DNA from: Dictyobacter arantiisoli
GTDB lineage: Bacteria > Chloroflexota > Ktedonobacteria > Ktedonobacterales > Ktedonobacteraceae
Reading direction: 5' to 3'
NCBI RefSeq assembly: GCF_008326305.1
Contig: NZ_BIXY01000081.1
Coordinates: forward strand, 1-33,993
DNA: 33,993 nt
Shown here: positions 10,312 to 17,064 of the stretch, one piece after another
Layout: each line of letters begins with the position of its first letter
How positions within the stretch are numbered: the first letter of the stretch is position 1
The notes under the pieces: model-generated
Databases searched by the model: none
The model's input: the letters and a program-made list of their open reading frames with translations, nothing else
Told to the model about the DNA's origin: nothing
Position numbers and translations under genes: made by a program

Positions 10312-11031
10312 TCAGGCAGAGATAAAGGACACGCCAGGTCCGACATGGAAATCCACATTCGTCACCAGCGAATAATTCGGTCCCCAATTCAGATTGCTGG
10401 CAATCACATGTCCATTGCCCAGCACACGCTCAACCACAGCCACATGGCCCAGAAATGAGGCTCCCTGAACATTGGGCTGCAGAGTAACAATCGATCCGAT
10501 CGAAGGTTGACTTGAGATATTCCAGTGAAAATCCTGTGCACGTGCATTCCACTGCCAGGCATCCGCATTTGTACTCCACGGCACATAGAAGCCATGTAAC
10601 TCAAAGTAGCGCTGACTCGCCCACCAGGTGCACTGCCCATACGGATAGGGATTGATCGCGCCATGGATCCCACTGAGCGATACATTCTTGGCCGGTGCCT
10701 GTGTGATCCCTTGCTGCGGAACACAGACATGCTCGCCCACGAAAATCATATTGGGATTAGACAGATGATTATACGAACTCAACGTCTGCCAGGTCGTGCC
10801 ATGGCTGGCCGCAATCACACCCAGGGTATCCCCACTACGCACCACATAGGTCAAAGAGCCGGATGCGCATGGTGCCTGGGCCAGAGCACCAAATAAGGTT
10901 GGAGCGAAGGCAGTTCCCAACCAGACGAGGCCCAATACGGTCATCACGATGATATGGCCTGCGACAATACTGGCGACGCGATGTTGATGAAAGTAATTCC
11001 ATAGACGTTGACGCTTCTTCATAGCTAACAA
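10312..11031 (-). CDS. LysM-CHAP wall hydrolase, paralog 1
   Basis: About 239 residues. A hydrophobic N-terminal segment (about 20-45) acts as signal or anchor. A LysM module at about 60-105 (YVVRSGDTLGVIAASHGT, NPNMIFVGEHVCVP) binds peptidoglycan. A C-terminal CHAP domain follows, with PYGQCTWWAS (nucleophile Cys), LGHVAVVERV (His) and SNLNWG (polar third residue). CHAP proteins cleave peptide bonds or amides in peptidoglycan. The start is not certain: TTG 11031 has GGAG at 8 nt, while ATG 11022 (MKKRQ) has that site 17 nt away. The gene is about 36% similar by eye to the next gene and shares its upstream block; they arose by tandem duplication. Confidence 0.88.
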   Translation of the reverse strand: MLAMKKRQRLWNYFHQHRVASIVAGHIIVMTVLGLVWLGTAFAPTLFGALAQAPCASGSLTYVVRSGDTLGVIAASHGTTWQTLSSYNHLSNPNMIFVGEHVCVPQQGITQAPAKNVSLSGIHGAINPYPYGQCTWWASQRYFELHGFYVPWSTNADAWQWNARAQDFHWNISSQPSIGSIVTLQPNVQGASFLGHVAVVERVLGNGHVIASNLNWGPNYSLVTNVDFHVGPGVSFISA

Positions 11032-11102
11032 GTGAGCTTCTCCTCTGCTACGCAAAACATACAGGAAATCGAACCTGTCACTTATAATGAATGGATGTCA
11101 AT

Positions 11103-11164
11103 GTGTATATTAGCGCATCTACCGCCAATCATCATGAAATGTCCTGGAACATAGGAGAAAAGGG
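11103..11164 (-). promoter_or_regulatory. Conserved upstream block of LysM-CHAP paralog 1
   Basis: The minus strand carries CCTTTTCTCCTAT, GTTCC, CATTTCATG and GATGCGCTAATATA in the same order and spacing as the block upstream of the second paralog (12135-12204). TAATAT is a plausible -10. Conservation after duplication suggests a shared promoter and regulator site. Confidence 0.55.
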
Positions 11165-11242
11165 AGGGAGGAGGTTAAGACAAATACAGTGCTTTTTATA
11201 CAATTTTAATATGGTCTGCGTCAGGAGCAAACAATAGGACAA

Positions 11243-11271
11243 CAAAAAAGGCCAGATTTTTTATCTGGCCT
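11243..11271 (-). terminator. Intrinsic terminator of LysM-CHAP paralog 2
   Basis: On the minus strand, AGGCCAGAT and ATCTGGCCT form a 9-bp stem with a 5-nt loop followed by a U-rich tract (A run at 11243-11249). It lies 18 nt past the stop of the second paralog. Confidence 0.85.
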
Positions 11272-11288
11272 GTTCTCTCTAAATAAGA

Positions 11289-12071
11289 CTAGTTATGTGT
11301 GATAAAAGCAACGCCTGCGCCAGTAGCAAATACTGAATGAGAAACGATGCCAAGGCCACCGTTCCAGTTCATCTGGCTTACATTTACTTTACCGCCGGCC
11401 AACACCTGCTCAACAACAGCAACGTGACCGACACCAAAGGCACCCTGTGAGCCCGGGCTCAACTGCATGATCGCGCCTACTCGTGGTGTGCTAGAAACAT
11501 TCCAATGAAAATCATGGGCGCGAGCGGTCCACTGATATGCATTCGAATTAGTCGTCCAGGGAACATAAACACCATGCAACTGGTGATAACGCTCATTGGC
11601 CCACCATGTGCACTGACCATATGGGAAGTAGTTACCTGCGCCTAAAATAGCGTTTGACACTTTCATGGCAACTGGGACAGCAGGGATAACTGGAGTCTGG
11701 ACGGTGCTGGTAGCCTTCACAGGGCTCTGATTACTTGTGGCAGGGGCTGCGAAACCAGCTTTAGCAGGAATACAAATTGTCTGATCAACAAAAATAAGAT
11801 CAGCACTCGAAAGATGGTTGTAAGAAGTCAAATTTTGTACAGTGGTCTGATGATCCTTAGCGATATTTCCCAGGGTATCGCCCAAGCGAACGGAATAGGA
11901 AGTATCGCTGCTCGCACAAGAGGCTGAGGCGAAAGCTCCACTCACATTCAGAGACAAACCATTGCCAAGAACCATTAAGGCAAGAGCAGCGAGTATGACA
12001 ACCTGTCCTGCGACAATGCTAACGACTCGATGTCGGCTCAAGAGCTGCAAGATGCTGTGACTTTTCGGCAT
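11289..12071 (-). CDS. LysM-CHAP wall hydrolase, paralog 2
   Basis: A 260-residue exported wall enzyme. The N-terminal hydrophobic segment matches paralog 1 (HRVVSIVAGQVV against HRVASIVAGHII). LysM follows at about 52-100 (YSVRLGDTLGNIAKDHQT, DLIFVDQTICIP), then a Thr/Pro/Val linker of about 35 residues that paralog 1 lacks, then CHAP with PYGQCTWWAN, GVGHVAVVEQV and QMNWNGG. The role is peptidoglycan remodelling outside the membrane. ATG 12071 has AAGGAG at 11 nt; an in-frame GTG at 12101 would lie upstream of that site. A strong terminator follows the stop, so each paralog is its own transcription unit. Confidence 0.9.
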   Translation of the reverse strand: MPKSHSILQLLSRHRVVSIVAGQVVILAALALMVLGNGLSLNVSGAFASASCASSDTSYSVRLGDTLGNIAKDHQTTVQNLTSYNHLSSADLIFVDQTICIPAKAGFAAPATSNQSPVKATSTVQTPVIPAVPVAMKVSNAILGAGNYFPYGQCTWWANERYHQLHGVYVPWTTNSNAYQWTARAHDFHWNVSSTPRVGAIMQLSPGSQGAFGVGHVAVVEQVLAGGKVNVSQMNWNGGLGIVSHSVFATGAGVAFITHN

Positions 12072-12134
12072 AGAAAATGATTCTCCTTTTTTTACGGACA
12101 ATCAGTGCTACCATCGAGAATTCCGGTGCACTGA

Positions 12135-12204
12135 GTGGATGTATTTATATTAGCGCATCCATCGATGAAACACCATGAAATGCAAGGAACAATAGGAAAA
12201 AAGG
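12135..12204 (-). promoter_or_regulatory. Conserved upstream block of LysM-CHAP paralog 2
   Basis: The minus strand reads CCTTTTTTCCTAT, GTTCC, GCATTTCATG and GATGCGCTAATATA, matching the block upstream of paralog 1. The remaining part of the 380-nt gap up to the tRNA is A-rich and shows no gene. Confidence 0.55.
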
Positions 12205-12414
12205 ACTAATCAAAAAGGAACAGCCTGACACACCAGGGAGGAAACACCTAAAAAACTAGCTACAAAGGAATAGACAAGAAGATCGAGTCAATACAACAAA
12301 GCATATTTCTATAGAAAAAAGGTTATGAAGCGACACCCCTGACGAAAAGAAAAAAAAGCCAGACAAAAGTCCCCAAATTTTAGGAAAGAAAAAGAAAAAG
12401 ACTGTCAAAAGGGG

Positions 12415-12443
12415 TTGACGAAAACGCCGGATCATGTTATATT
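12415..12443 (+). promoter_or_regulatory. Promoter of tRNA-Phe
   Basis: TTGACG (12415-12420) and TATATT (12438-12443) are 17 nt apart, ending 8 nt before the mature tRNA, the spacing expected for a tRNA with a very short leader. Confidence 0.85.
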
Positions 12444-12451
12444 AGTGCCAC

Positions 12452-12524
12452 GCCAAGATAGCTCAGTTGGTAGAGCATAGCACTGAAAATGCTAGTGTCG
12501 TCGGTTCGATTCCGTCTCTTGGCA
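12452..12524 (+). tRNA. tRNA-Phe (GAA)
   Basis: A full cloverleaf is visible: acceptor GCCAAGA/TCTTGGC, D arm GCTC/GAGC, anticodon stem TAGCA/TGCTA with loop CTGAAAA (anticodon GAA), and T loop TTCGATT. The discriminator base is A and no CCA is encoded. The T stem GTCGG/CCGTC has one T-T mismatch. The gene has its own promoter and terminator. Confidence 0.95.
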
Positions 12525-12540
12525 CTTTCGCATTTTTGGG

Positions 12541-12587
12541 AACCGCGTCAACCCGCTTCGAGCGCAGGCTGACGCGGTTTTCTTTTG
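12541..12587 (+). terminator. Intrinsic terminator of tRNA-Phe
   Basis: AACCGCGTCA (12541-12550) and TGACGCGGTT (12570-12579) form a 10-bp stem followed by a T-rich tract (TTTTCTTTT). Confidence 0.9.
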
Positions 12588-12759
12588 CCTCGAAAAAGGG
12601 CATTTGATACCAAAACACAATTTTCTTATCCTTTAATCGTCTTCGGCCTCTTCATCTTCAAAAGAGCCGTGCTTGTTTTTCCCTCCTTCCTCCTTGTTCC
12701 TGGCTTTCTGTTCGGCTATACTTCTTTCCATCGTCGAGAAGCAAGAAAGGATATGCCTG

Positions 12760-14100
12760 ATGTTCACAAGAAGCTCAGAGGTCCGACAAGAGGGATCCTC
12801 AACAGGCATGCGACCAGAGGTACAGGAAAATCAAAGCGCCAGTTCTTCAACAGGAAATTCTGACGAGTCGCGCCTATTGGGAGCATTGTACCAAGCGCCG
12901 GAAGGGCTGGGAAGGGCTGAGAACAATAGCAATGCACAGATAGAGGGGATGACACAGTTCAACGAACAGAGGTATAAGGATGGGGGGAATAAGCCGAGAG
13001 AGATACCAAAACTGACAGATATAGTGCTCAAGCAACTGGGAACATCAAACCTGTCTGAAATGCTACTATTCCCTCAATCGGACAAGGAGAAACTTTTTCA
13101 GCAAATTTTTTCTGGTACACCTACAGGTCTCACATGGCTTGAGAGTGAGAGGGGCCAAGAGTTCCTGTATAAGGACGGACTCGCGTTTATCCAGAAAGAA
13201 CCTGGCGCCGCATGGTTTCGCGAATACGGAGCTGCCTGGCTTGAGAGTGAGAGAGGCCAAGAGTTCCTGTATAAGGATGGACTTGCGTTTATCCAGAAAG
13301 AACCTGGTGTCGCCTGGTTTCACGAATACGGAGCTGCCTGGCTTGAGAGTGAGAGGGGCCGCGCTTTCCTGGAAAAGGATGGGCTAACTTTTATCGAGAC
13401 AAAATCTGGGGTTGCGTGGTTTCGCGAACACGGAACCACCTGGCTTGATAGTAATGAAGGAGCAGCCTGGTTTGAGAGTGATAGGGGTCAAGCTTTCCTA
13501 TATTGGAACGGACTCGCGATGTTCAAGACGGAATCTTGGGCCGCGTGGTTTCGCGAACACGGAGCTACCTGGCTTAAGAGTAATATGGGCCAAGATTTCC
13601 TAAAAAAGGATGGACTCGCGTTTTTCGAGACAGAACCTGGGGCCTCCTGGTTTCGCGAACACGGAGCTGCCTGGCTTGAGCGTGAGAGGGGCCGATTATT
13701 CCGATACATTGGGAATGATAGTGACCTGGGTTTCCTAGAAAAGAATGGACTCGCGTTTACCAAGACAGAACCTGGGGCCTCCTGGTTTCGCGAACACGGA
13801 GCTGCCTGGCTTGATAGTGATTGGGGCCGATTATTCCTATATAGGGATGGACCAGCGTTTATCAAAACTGAACCTGGGGCCTCCTGGTTTCACGAACACG
13901 GAGCTGCCTGGCTTGCGAGTGATTGGGGCCGCACTTTCCTAAAAAAGGATGGACCAGCGTTTATCAAGACTGAACCTGGGGCCTCCTGGTTTCGCGAACA
14001 CGGAGCTGCCTGGATTAAGAGCGAGACCAACATATGGAAACGTACTCAATTATATGCATATTATAACTCTCTTCGCCTAACGCGTTCGAGAAACTCATAG
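12760..14100 (+). CDS. Trp/Gly tandem-repeat protein of unknown function
   Basis: A 446-residue protein I cannot assign to a family. Residues 1-123 are Ser-, Gln- and Glu-rich, ending in a short helical segment (LTDIVLKQLG, KEKLFQQIF). From about 124 to 425 it consists of eight full copies and one partial copy of a 34-residue unit. Each unit divides into four 8-9-residue steps ending in Gly with an aromatic residue inside: AAWLESERG, QEFLYKDG, LAFIQKEPG, AAWFREYG. Two copies carry insertions of 9-11 residues that extend the same step pattern. The regular period suggests a solenoid or repeated helical hairpins. No signal peptide or membrane helix is present from ATG 12760, which has AAAGGA at 8 nt; a TTG at 12673 lacks a ribosome site. 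Acidic and basic residues alternate on the repeat surface. Confidence 0.75.
   Translation: MFTRSSEVRQEGSSTGMRPEVQENQSASSSTGNSDESRLLGALYQAPEGLGRAENNSNAQIEGMTQFNEQRYKDGGNKPREIPKLTDIVLKQLGTSNLSEMLLFPQSDKEKLFQQIFSGTPTGLTWLESERGQEFLYKDGLAFIQKEPGAAWFREYGAAWLESERGQEFLYKDGLAFIQKEPGVAWFHEYGAAWLESERGRAFLEKDGLTFIETKSGVAWFREHGTTWLDSNEGAAWFESDRGQAFLYWNGLAMFKTESWAAWFREHGATWLKSNMGQDFLKKDGLAFFETEPGASWFREHGAAWLERERGRLFRYIGNDSDLGFLEKNGLAFTKTEPGASWFREHGAAWLDSDWGRLFLYRDGPAFIKTEPGASWFHEHGAAWLASDWGRTFLKKDGPAFIKTEPGASWFREHGAAWIKSETNIWKRTQLYAYYNSLRLTRSRNS
13129..14025 (+). repeat. About eight 102-bp coding repeats
   Basis: Units of about 102 bp encode the 34-residue Trp/Gly repeat. The first two units are nearly identical in DNA, later ones diverge, and units 4 and 6 are longer (about 129 and 135 bp), pointing to stepwise duplication. 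Confidence 0.9.
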
Positions 14101-14191
14101 GTCGGACGACCACTACTTTCCAGAAGTGGGACCGAGAGGGTAAGCTTACTGCTCGTAGAAGTACAGCGACCAAGATGATATTGGTAACACT

Positions 14192-14704
14192 TCAGGATTT
14201 TTTCGGGGCGGAGCGTAGGCGTTCGGACATCCATTGGTTGCGGCGTTGTTGCTGTTGCGGATCAACGTCTTGTGTGTATTGATTTACAATGTCAGCGAGT
14301 GTCTGGGTTTTGAGTGCTTCGCGCCAGGCTTTTTCGGCACGCGCCATGGCGACATGGATACCACAGGGCAGGCGATATGCCTGTGCCGATGCTTCACAGG
14401 CCAGGGGGCCACGTTGACGGATTTCGGTACAACGAAAGAGCGGTTCACGACCATCTATCGCTTCGACGATCTCTAATAGCGTGATCTCTTCTGGCAGGCG
14501 CAGCAGGCGATAGCCTCCCCTGGGTCCGGGTACCGATTCGATGATGCGGGCATTTGTCAGCGCTTGCAGATGTTTGGAGAGGTAGGTTTCGGAAAGCCCG
14601 TGATATTCGGCCAGCGTTTTGGTGGGTAAGGTGGCTCCAGACGGCAATCCCGCCAGTACACTGACACAATGTAATCCCCATTCAACCCCTTCGCTCAGTT
14701 TCAT
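14192..14704 (-). CDS. Rrf2-family transcriptional regulator, likely Fe-S sensing
   Basis: A 170-residue Rrf2 protein. The winged helix covers about residues 1-80 (MKLSEGVEWGLHCVSVLA, ETYLSKHLQALTNARI, GPRGGYRLLR). Three cysteines in the sensor loop (FRCTEI, LACEAS, LPCGIH; about 91, 103 and 113) match the cluster-binding pattern of IscR/NsrR-like members, so an iron-sulfur cofactor that senses oxidative or nitrosative stress is likely. GAGGAG lies upstream of ATG 14704. It is divergent from an AhpD-like gene, a frequent pairing, and the 230-nt gap between them contains repeated TTTTATCC(T/A)TGAT boxes that could be its operator. Confidence 0.9.
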   Translation of the reverse strand: MKLSEGVEWGLHCVSVLAGLPSGATLPTKTLAEYHGLSETYLSKHLQALTNARIIESVPGPRGGYRLLRLPEEITLLEIVEAIDGREPLFRCTEIRQRGPLACEASAQAYRLPCGIHVAMARAEKAWREALKTQTLADIVNQYTQDVDPQQQQRRNQWMSERLRSAPKKS

Positions 14705-14799
14705 AATGGTGTGTTTCTCCTCGTCCAGTTCGCAAGATGCGACTCACGTTTGACAATAGTTATCTTGAATAAGTTCTGCGCTAAACGTTGTATATATTG

Positions 14800-14851
14800 G
14801 ATATATTTTATCCTTGATATTTTTTATCCTTGATATTTTTTATCCATGATT
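14800..14851. promoter_or_regulatory. Three 16-bp-spaced direct repeats, candidate Rrf2 operator
   Basis: TTTTATCCTTGATA occurs at 14806-14819 and 14822-14835, and TTTTATCCATGATT at 14838-14851, all with a 16-bp period. Each contains the short inverted repeat TATC-3-GATA. Immediately before, GGATA-TATTT-TATCC (14799-14813) is also palindromic. The array sits between the divergent Rrf2 and AhpD-like genes. Confidence 0.55.
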
Positions 14852-14889
14852 ATATAATCTGGTTAAAAGTTGTCCAGGATAGTATAGCT

Positions 14890-14911
14890 GCTTGCTTTTA
14901 TGAATGCAAGC
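14890..14911 (+). other. Leader hairpin before the AhpD-like gene
   Basis: GCTTGC (14890-14895) pairs with GCAAGC (14906-14911) around a 10-nt loop, ending 9 nt before the AGGAGG ribosome site. Confidence 0.4.
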
Positions 14912-14934
14912 AACGAGACAGGAGGAATATGGTT

Positions 14935-15402
14935 ATGGATACGCGTTTGAATTATGTTAAAGCTGCTCCAGGAGGCTATCGGGCCATGAGTCAGCTTGAG
15001 CGCTATGTTAAAAATTGTGGTCTGGAGGCATCCTTGATTGAGCTCGTTAAGATGCGTGCATCTCAAATCAATGGATGTGCTTTTTGTCTTGATATGCATT
15101 CAAAGGATGCACGCGCGGCTGGCGAGAGCGAGCAGCGCATTTATCTCCTTTCCGCCTGGCGAGAAACACCGTTCTATACCGAACGGGAACGGGCCGCCCT
15201 GGAATGGACTGAAGCACTGACCCTGATCGCCGAGGAACATGTTCCTGATGAGATTTATGAACGCGTCAAGCCTTATTTTACTGAGGAAGAATTGGTGAAT
15301 CTTTCGCTGGCAGTTGTTACGATCAACGCGTGGAATCGGCTTGCAATCAGTTTCCGCAGCGAGGTAGGTAGCTATCAACCCGGGACAGTTGCCGCGCACT
15401 AA
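14935..15402 (+). CDS. AhpD-like carboxymuconolactone decarboxylase-family peroxidase
   Basis: A 155-residue all-helical protein of the CMD/AhpD superfamily. INGCAFCLDMHSKDAR (about residues 43-58) carries the CxxC-x3-H redox motif of alkylhydroperoxidases, which reduce organic peroxides using a disulfide/thiol pair. The rest (TERERAALEWTEALTLI, FTEEELVNLSLAVVTINAWNRLAI) matches the family closely. ATG 14935 was preferred over ATG 14929 because AGGAGG is 9 nt rather than 3 nt away. The gene is divergent from an Rrf2 regulator and is probably induced by oxidative or nitrosative stress. The physiological reductant is unknown. Confidence 0.92.
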   Translation: MDTRLNYVKAAPGGYRAMSQLERYVKNCGLEASLIELVKMRASQINGCAFCLDMHSKDARAAGESEQRIYLLSAWRETPFYTERERAALEWTEALTLIAEEHVPDEIYERVKPYFTEEELVNLSLAVVTINAWNRLAISFRSEVGSYQPGTVAAH

Positions 15403-15607
15403 GCAGATCTGACCGCTCCATGTTGATGATCCAATCATTAGATGCGACATGCCGATATTGCTCATTCTTTGGTGCTGCCAGCGGTGATAGGGCATGCGCT
15501 GGCGCAGTAAATAGCCGGCGCATGGCAGTGAAACCGTTCGCTTACTCGTATGCGTATACTGATGGTGATAGGATTCTTTTACTGCCAGGGATGACACCGC
15601 TACAAGC

Positions 15608-15634
15608 ACACTGTGTACAGAGAGTATACAGTGT
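15608..15634 (+). promoter_or_regulatory. Inverted repeat upstream of the DUF2795 gene
   Basis: ACACTGTGTAC (15608-15618) and GTATACAGTGT (15624-15634) match at 10 of 11 positions around a 5-nt centre. It directly precedes the ribosome site and may be an operator or a leader hairpin. Confidence 0.45.
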
Positions 15635-15652
15635 AAAGAAAAGGTGACAAGC

Positions 15653-15862
15653 ATGAATATCAATCCCGATCAGATTACACAGTTGTTGAACAAGCTTCCT
15701 TATCCCATCAGCAAATCACAGCTCGTGGATATGGCAAAGCAACATGGCGCGAATGCAGAAATGACTGGCATGCTGGATAAGCTTCCTGACAAAACCTACA
15801 ATTCGTCACAGGATATCATGAGCAGCTTTAGTAGCATCGGTGGAGGCGGTTTCAAGTTATAA
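15653..15862 (+). CDS. DUF2795-domain protein
   Basis: A 69-residue protein whose core (LPYPISKSQLVDMAKQHG, MLDKLPDKTYNSSQDIM) fits the DUF2795 pattern: a small helical domain with a LPD-x-x-Y motif, found in many Actinobacteria and Chloroflexota and without a firmly established function. The C-terminus is Gly-rich. ATG 15653 has AAAAGG at 8 nt. The 9-nt gap to a 14-codon ORF with a strong ribosome site suggests co-translation, and a strong terminator follows at 16085-16121. Confidence 0.8.
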   Translation: MNINPDQITQLLNKLPYPISKSQLVDMAKQHGANAEMTGMLDKLPDKTYNSSQDIMSSFSSIGGGGFKL

Positions 15863-15871
15863 GGAGATATT

Positions 15872-15916
15872 ATGGCTGCACGCTTTACAGAAAAGGATTT
15901 ACGTTCCGTTTTATGA
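15872..15916 (+). CDS. 14-codon ORF with strong ribosome binding site
   Basis: AAGGAG stands 5 nt before ATG 15872. The frame reads MAARFTEKDLRSVL and then TGA. It could be a leader or microprotein, or the remaining start of a gene truncated by deletion; the downstream sequence does not continue a protein in this frame. It begins 9 nt after the DUF2795 stop. Confidence 0.4.
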   Translation: MAARFTEKDLRSVL

Positions 15917-15921
15917 AGGGC

Positions 15922-16082
15922 GAGCAAGCCTGTAATTTTGCTTGATGACGGAAGGGGCCTGGCCTGTCAGACTGAATATGACACGTTGACAGAGCTATCG
16001 TTTTTGAGATAGCTGCCGATAGTAAGAGATGTAGCCCGACAACATTAACATCTTCTACGTTAAGGCTACCAACCTTCCGTCG
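15922..16082 (+). ncRNA. Candidate structured RNA or 3' UTR
   Basis: GACGGAAGG (15947-15955) pairs perfectly with CCTTCCGTC (16073-16081), closing a domain of about 135 nt. Inside, CTGTCA/TGACAG (15964-15969, 15987-15992) and AGCTATC/GATAGCT (15993-15999, 16008-16014) stack directly. The third arm can form either GAGATGT/ACATCTT (16026-16032, 16048-16054) or GTAGCC/GGCTAC (16031-16036, 16064-16069), which exclude each other. A 12-bp terminator follows. I do not recognise a known RNA family. Confidence 0.4.
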
Positions 16083-16084
16083 CA

Positions 16085-16121
16085 GGAGGAGCGAGAAACC
16101 CCTCTCGCTCCTCCTTTTTTT
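16085..16121 (+). terminator. Strong intrinsic terminator
   Basis: GGAGGAGCGAGA (16085-16096) and TCTCGCTCCTCC (16103-16114) form a perfect 12-bp stem with a 6-nt loop, followed by seven T. Confidence 0.95.
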
Positions 16122-16193
16122 GTCCATTTCCTCTACAGGCAGTATAAGAAAAGAAAAGAAAAGAAATGAAATGAAATGAAGTTTTTCTGTGTA

Positions 16194-16916
16194 CTAGCTG
16201 CGTTTTTCATAGTCATCTGGTGACCAGAGCAGGGGACGACGAGCCAGAAGTTGGGCCAGTTCGTCGGCAGCGGTTGAGGGTTGCTGTTCAGTCTGTAACC
16301 ATGCGGGTCCAATGATTTTAGAGTCAAGCATAAAGGGAAGTAAGACGGCAGGCAAGTGTGCAGGGCTACTGTCATCCTGCCAATGAGCGGTTCCATGCGG
16401 CAATCTACTGGGCGGTGCGACCGCATAGCTTCCTTCACCGTAAGTGACAATGCCCGGGCCGAGTTTATTACGGGTGGAGTGTAACGAGAGTGCCCGGTTA
16501 TATATGAAGTAGAGTTGCCAGCGGCCATCAGGAATGCGTGTCCAGGCCGTTTCAGGGATGGCATAGAGTTGTTTGAATTGTGTGAGCGATCCACCTCGCA
16601 AGGAATCAATTTCAATCACCAGCAGGCCATCACCAGTGACAATGCCTATATTTGCATCTTCGTCTTGCCGCCACCAGGTCTGGAGAGTAGCAAGATCGCT
16701 GGTGGCCCGCTGTATATCCATAGCGCCCAGTGGATGTTGGCCCGCCTTCGCGCAGGCAATCTGCGCGCAGGTACAGGCAAGGATACCGCTGGCATTGGTG
16801 ATCAGGCCATGGAGAGGAAGGACACGCCATCCCTGCCGGGCATAGTCATAGGCAGCATCCTGTAAACGGCATACGGAGGGATAAGTAGTTTGGATTGCAC
16901 GCGTGATTTGTCGCAT
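16194..16916 (-). CDS. PrimPol-like protein with degenerate catalytic motifs
   Basis: A 240-residue protein matching the N-terminal domain of bifunctional DNA primase-polymerases (archaeo-eukaryotic primase superfamily). AAYDYARQGWRVLPLHG (about 21-37), a zinc-type CTCAQIACAKAGQHP (48-62), ATSDLATLQTWW (71-82) and ANIGIVTGDGLLVIEID (88-104) follow the family order, and YAVAPPSRLPHG ends the core. The catalytic positions differ from the usual pattern: motif I is EID rather than D-x-D/E, the motif II His of GGxHxYF is Gln134, and the motif III Asp is Val157. Loss of activity is therefore likely, by inference from memory of the family. The ATG at 16916 has GGAG at 7 nt. No helicase or phage gene is adjacent. 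A short AAAGA/AAATG repeat lies just after the stop (16144-16180). Confidence 0.75.
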   Translation of the reverse strand: MRQITRAIQTTYPSVCRLQDAAYDYARQGWRVLPLHGLITNASGILACTCAQIACAKAGQHPLGAMDIQRATSDLATLQTWWRQDEDANIGIVTGDGLLVIEIDSLRGGSLTQFKQLYAIPETAWTRIPDGRWQLYFIYNRALSLHSTRNKLGPGIVTYGEGSYAVAPPSRLPHGTAHWQDDSSPAHLPAVLLPFMLDSKIIGPAWLQTEQQPSTAADELAQLLARRPLLWSPDDYEKRS

Positions 16917-17064
16917 AGAAGCTCTCCATCTCAAGGCACTGAGAGAAGACACTACGAAGTCCACCCCTAAGAGTGAGCAGTAGAGGCAAGAGCCAATACT
17001 TGCATCTAGTATAAACTCACCCACCAAAATCCAGCGTGTGGAAGGATGCTCCGTCTCTGTCTTT

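Noticed and set aside
12585-12863. 92-codon frame after tRNA-Phe
   Set aside because: It starts in the terminator tract without a ribosome site and overlaps the Trp/Gly-repeat gene.
13488-13865. Antisense frame in the Trp/Gly-repeat gene
   Set aside because: It follows from the 102-bp repeat periodicity; no independent evidence.
15100-15663. 187-codon minus-strand frame
   Set aside because: It overlaps the AhpD-like gene in antisense; that gene has clear motifs and a ribosome site.
14192-15862. Defence island or toxin-antitoxin system around the Rrf2, AhpD and DUF2795 genes
   Set aside because: The gene families fit stress response; no toxin, nuclease or antitoxin features were found.
15922-16121. 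6S RNA, SRP RNA or tmRNA
   Set aside because: The diagnostic sequence motifs and overall folds of these RNAs were not seen; only generic structure is supported.
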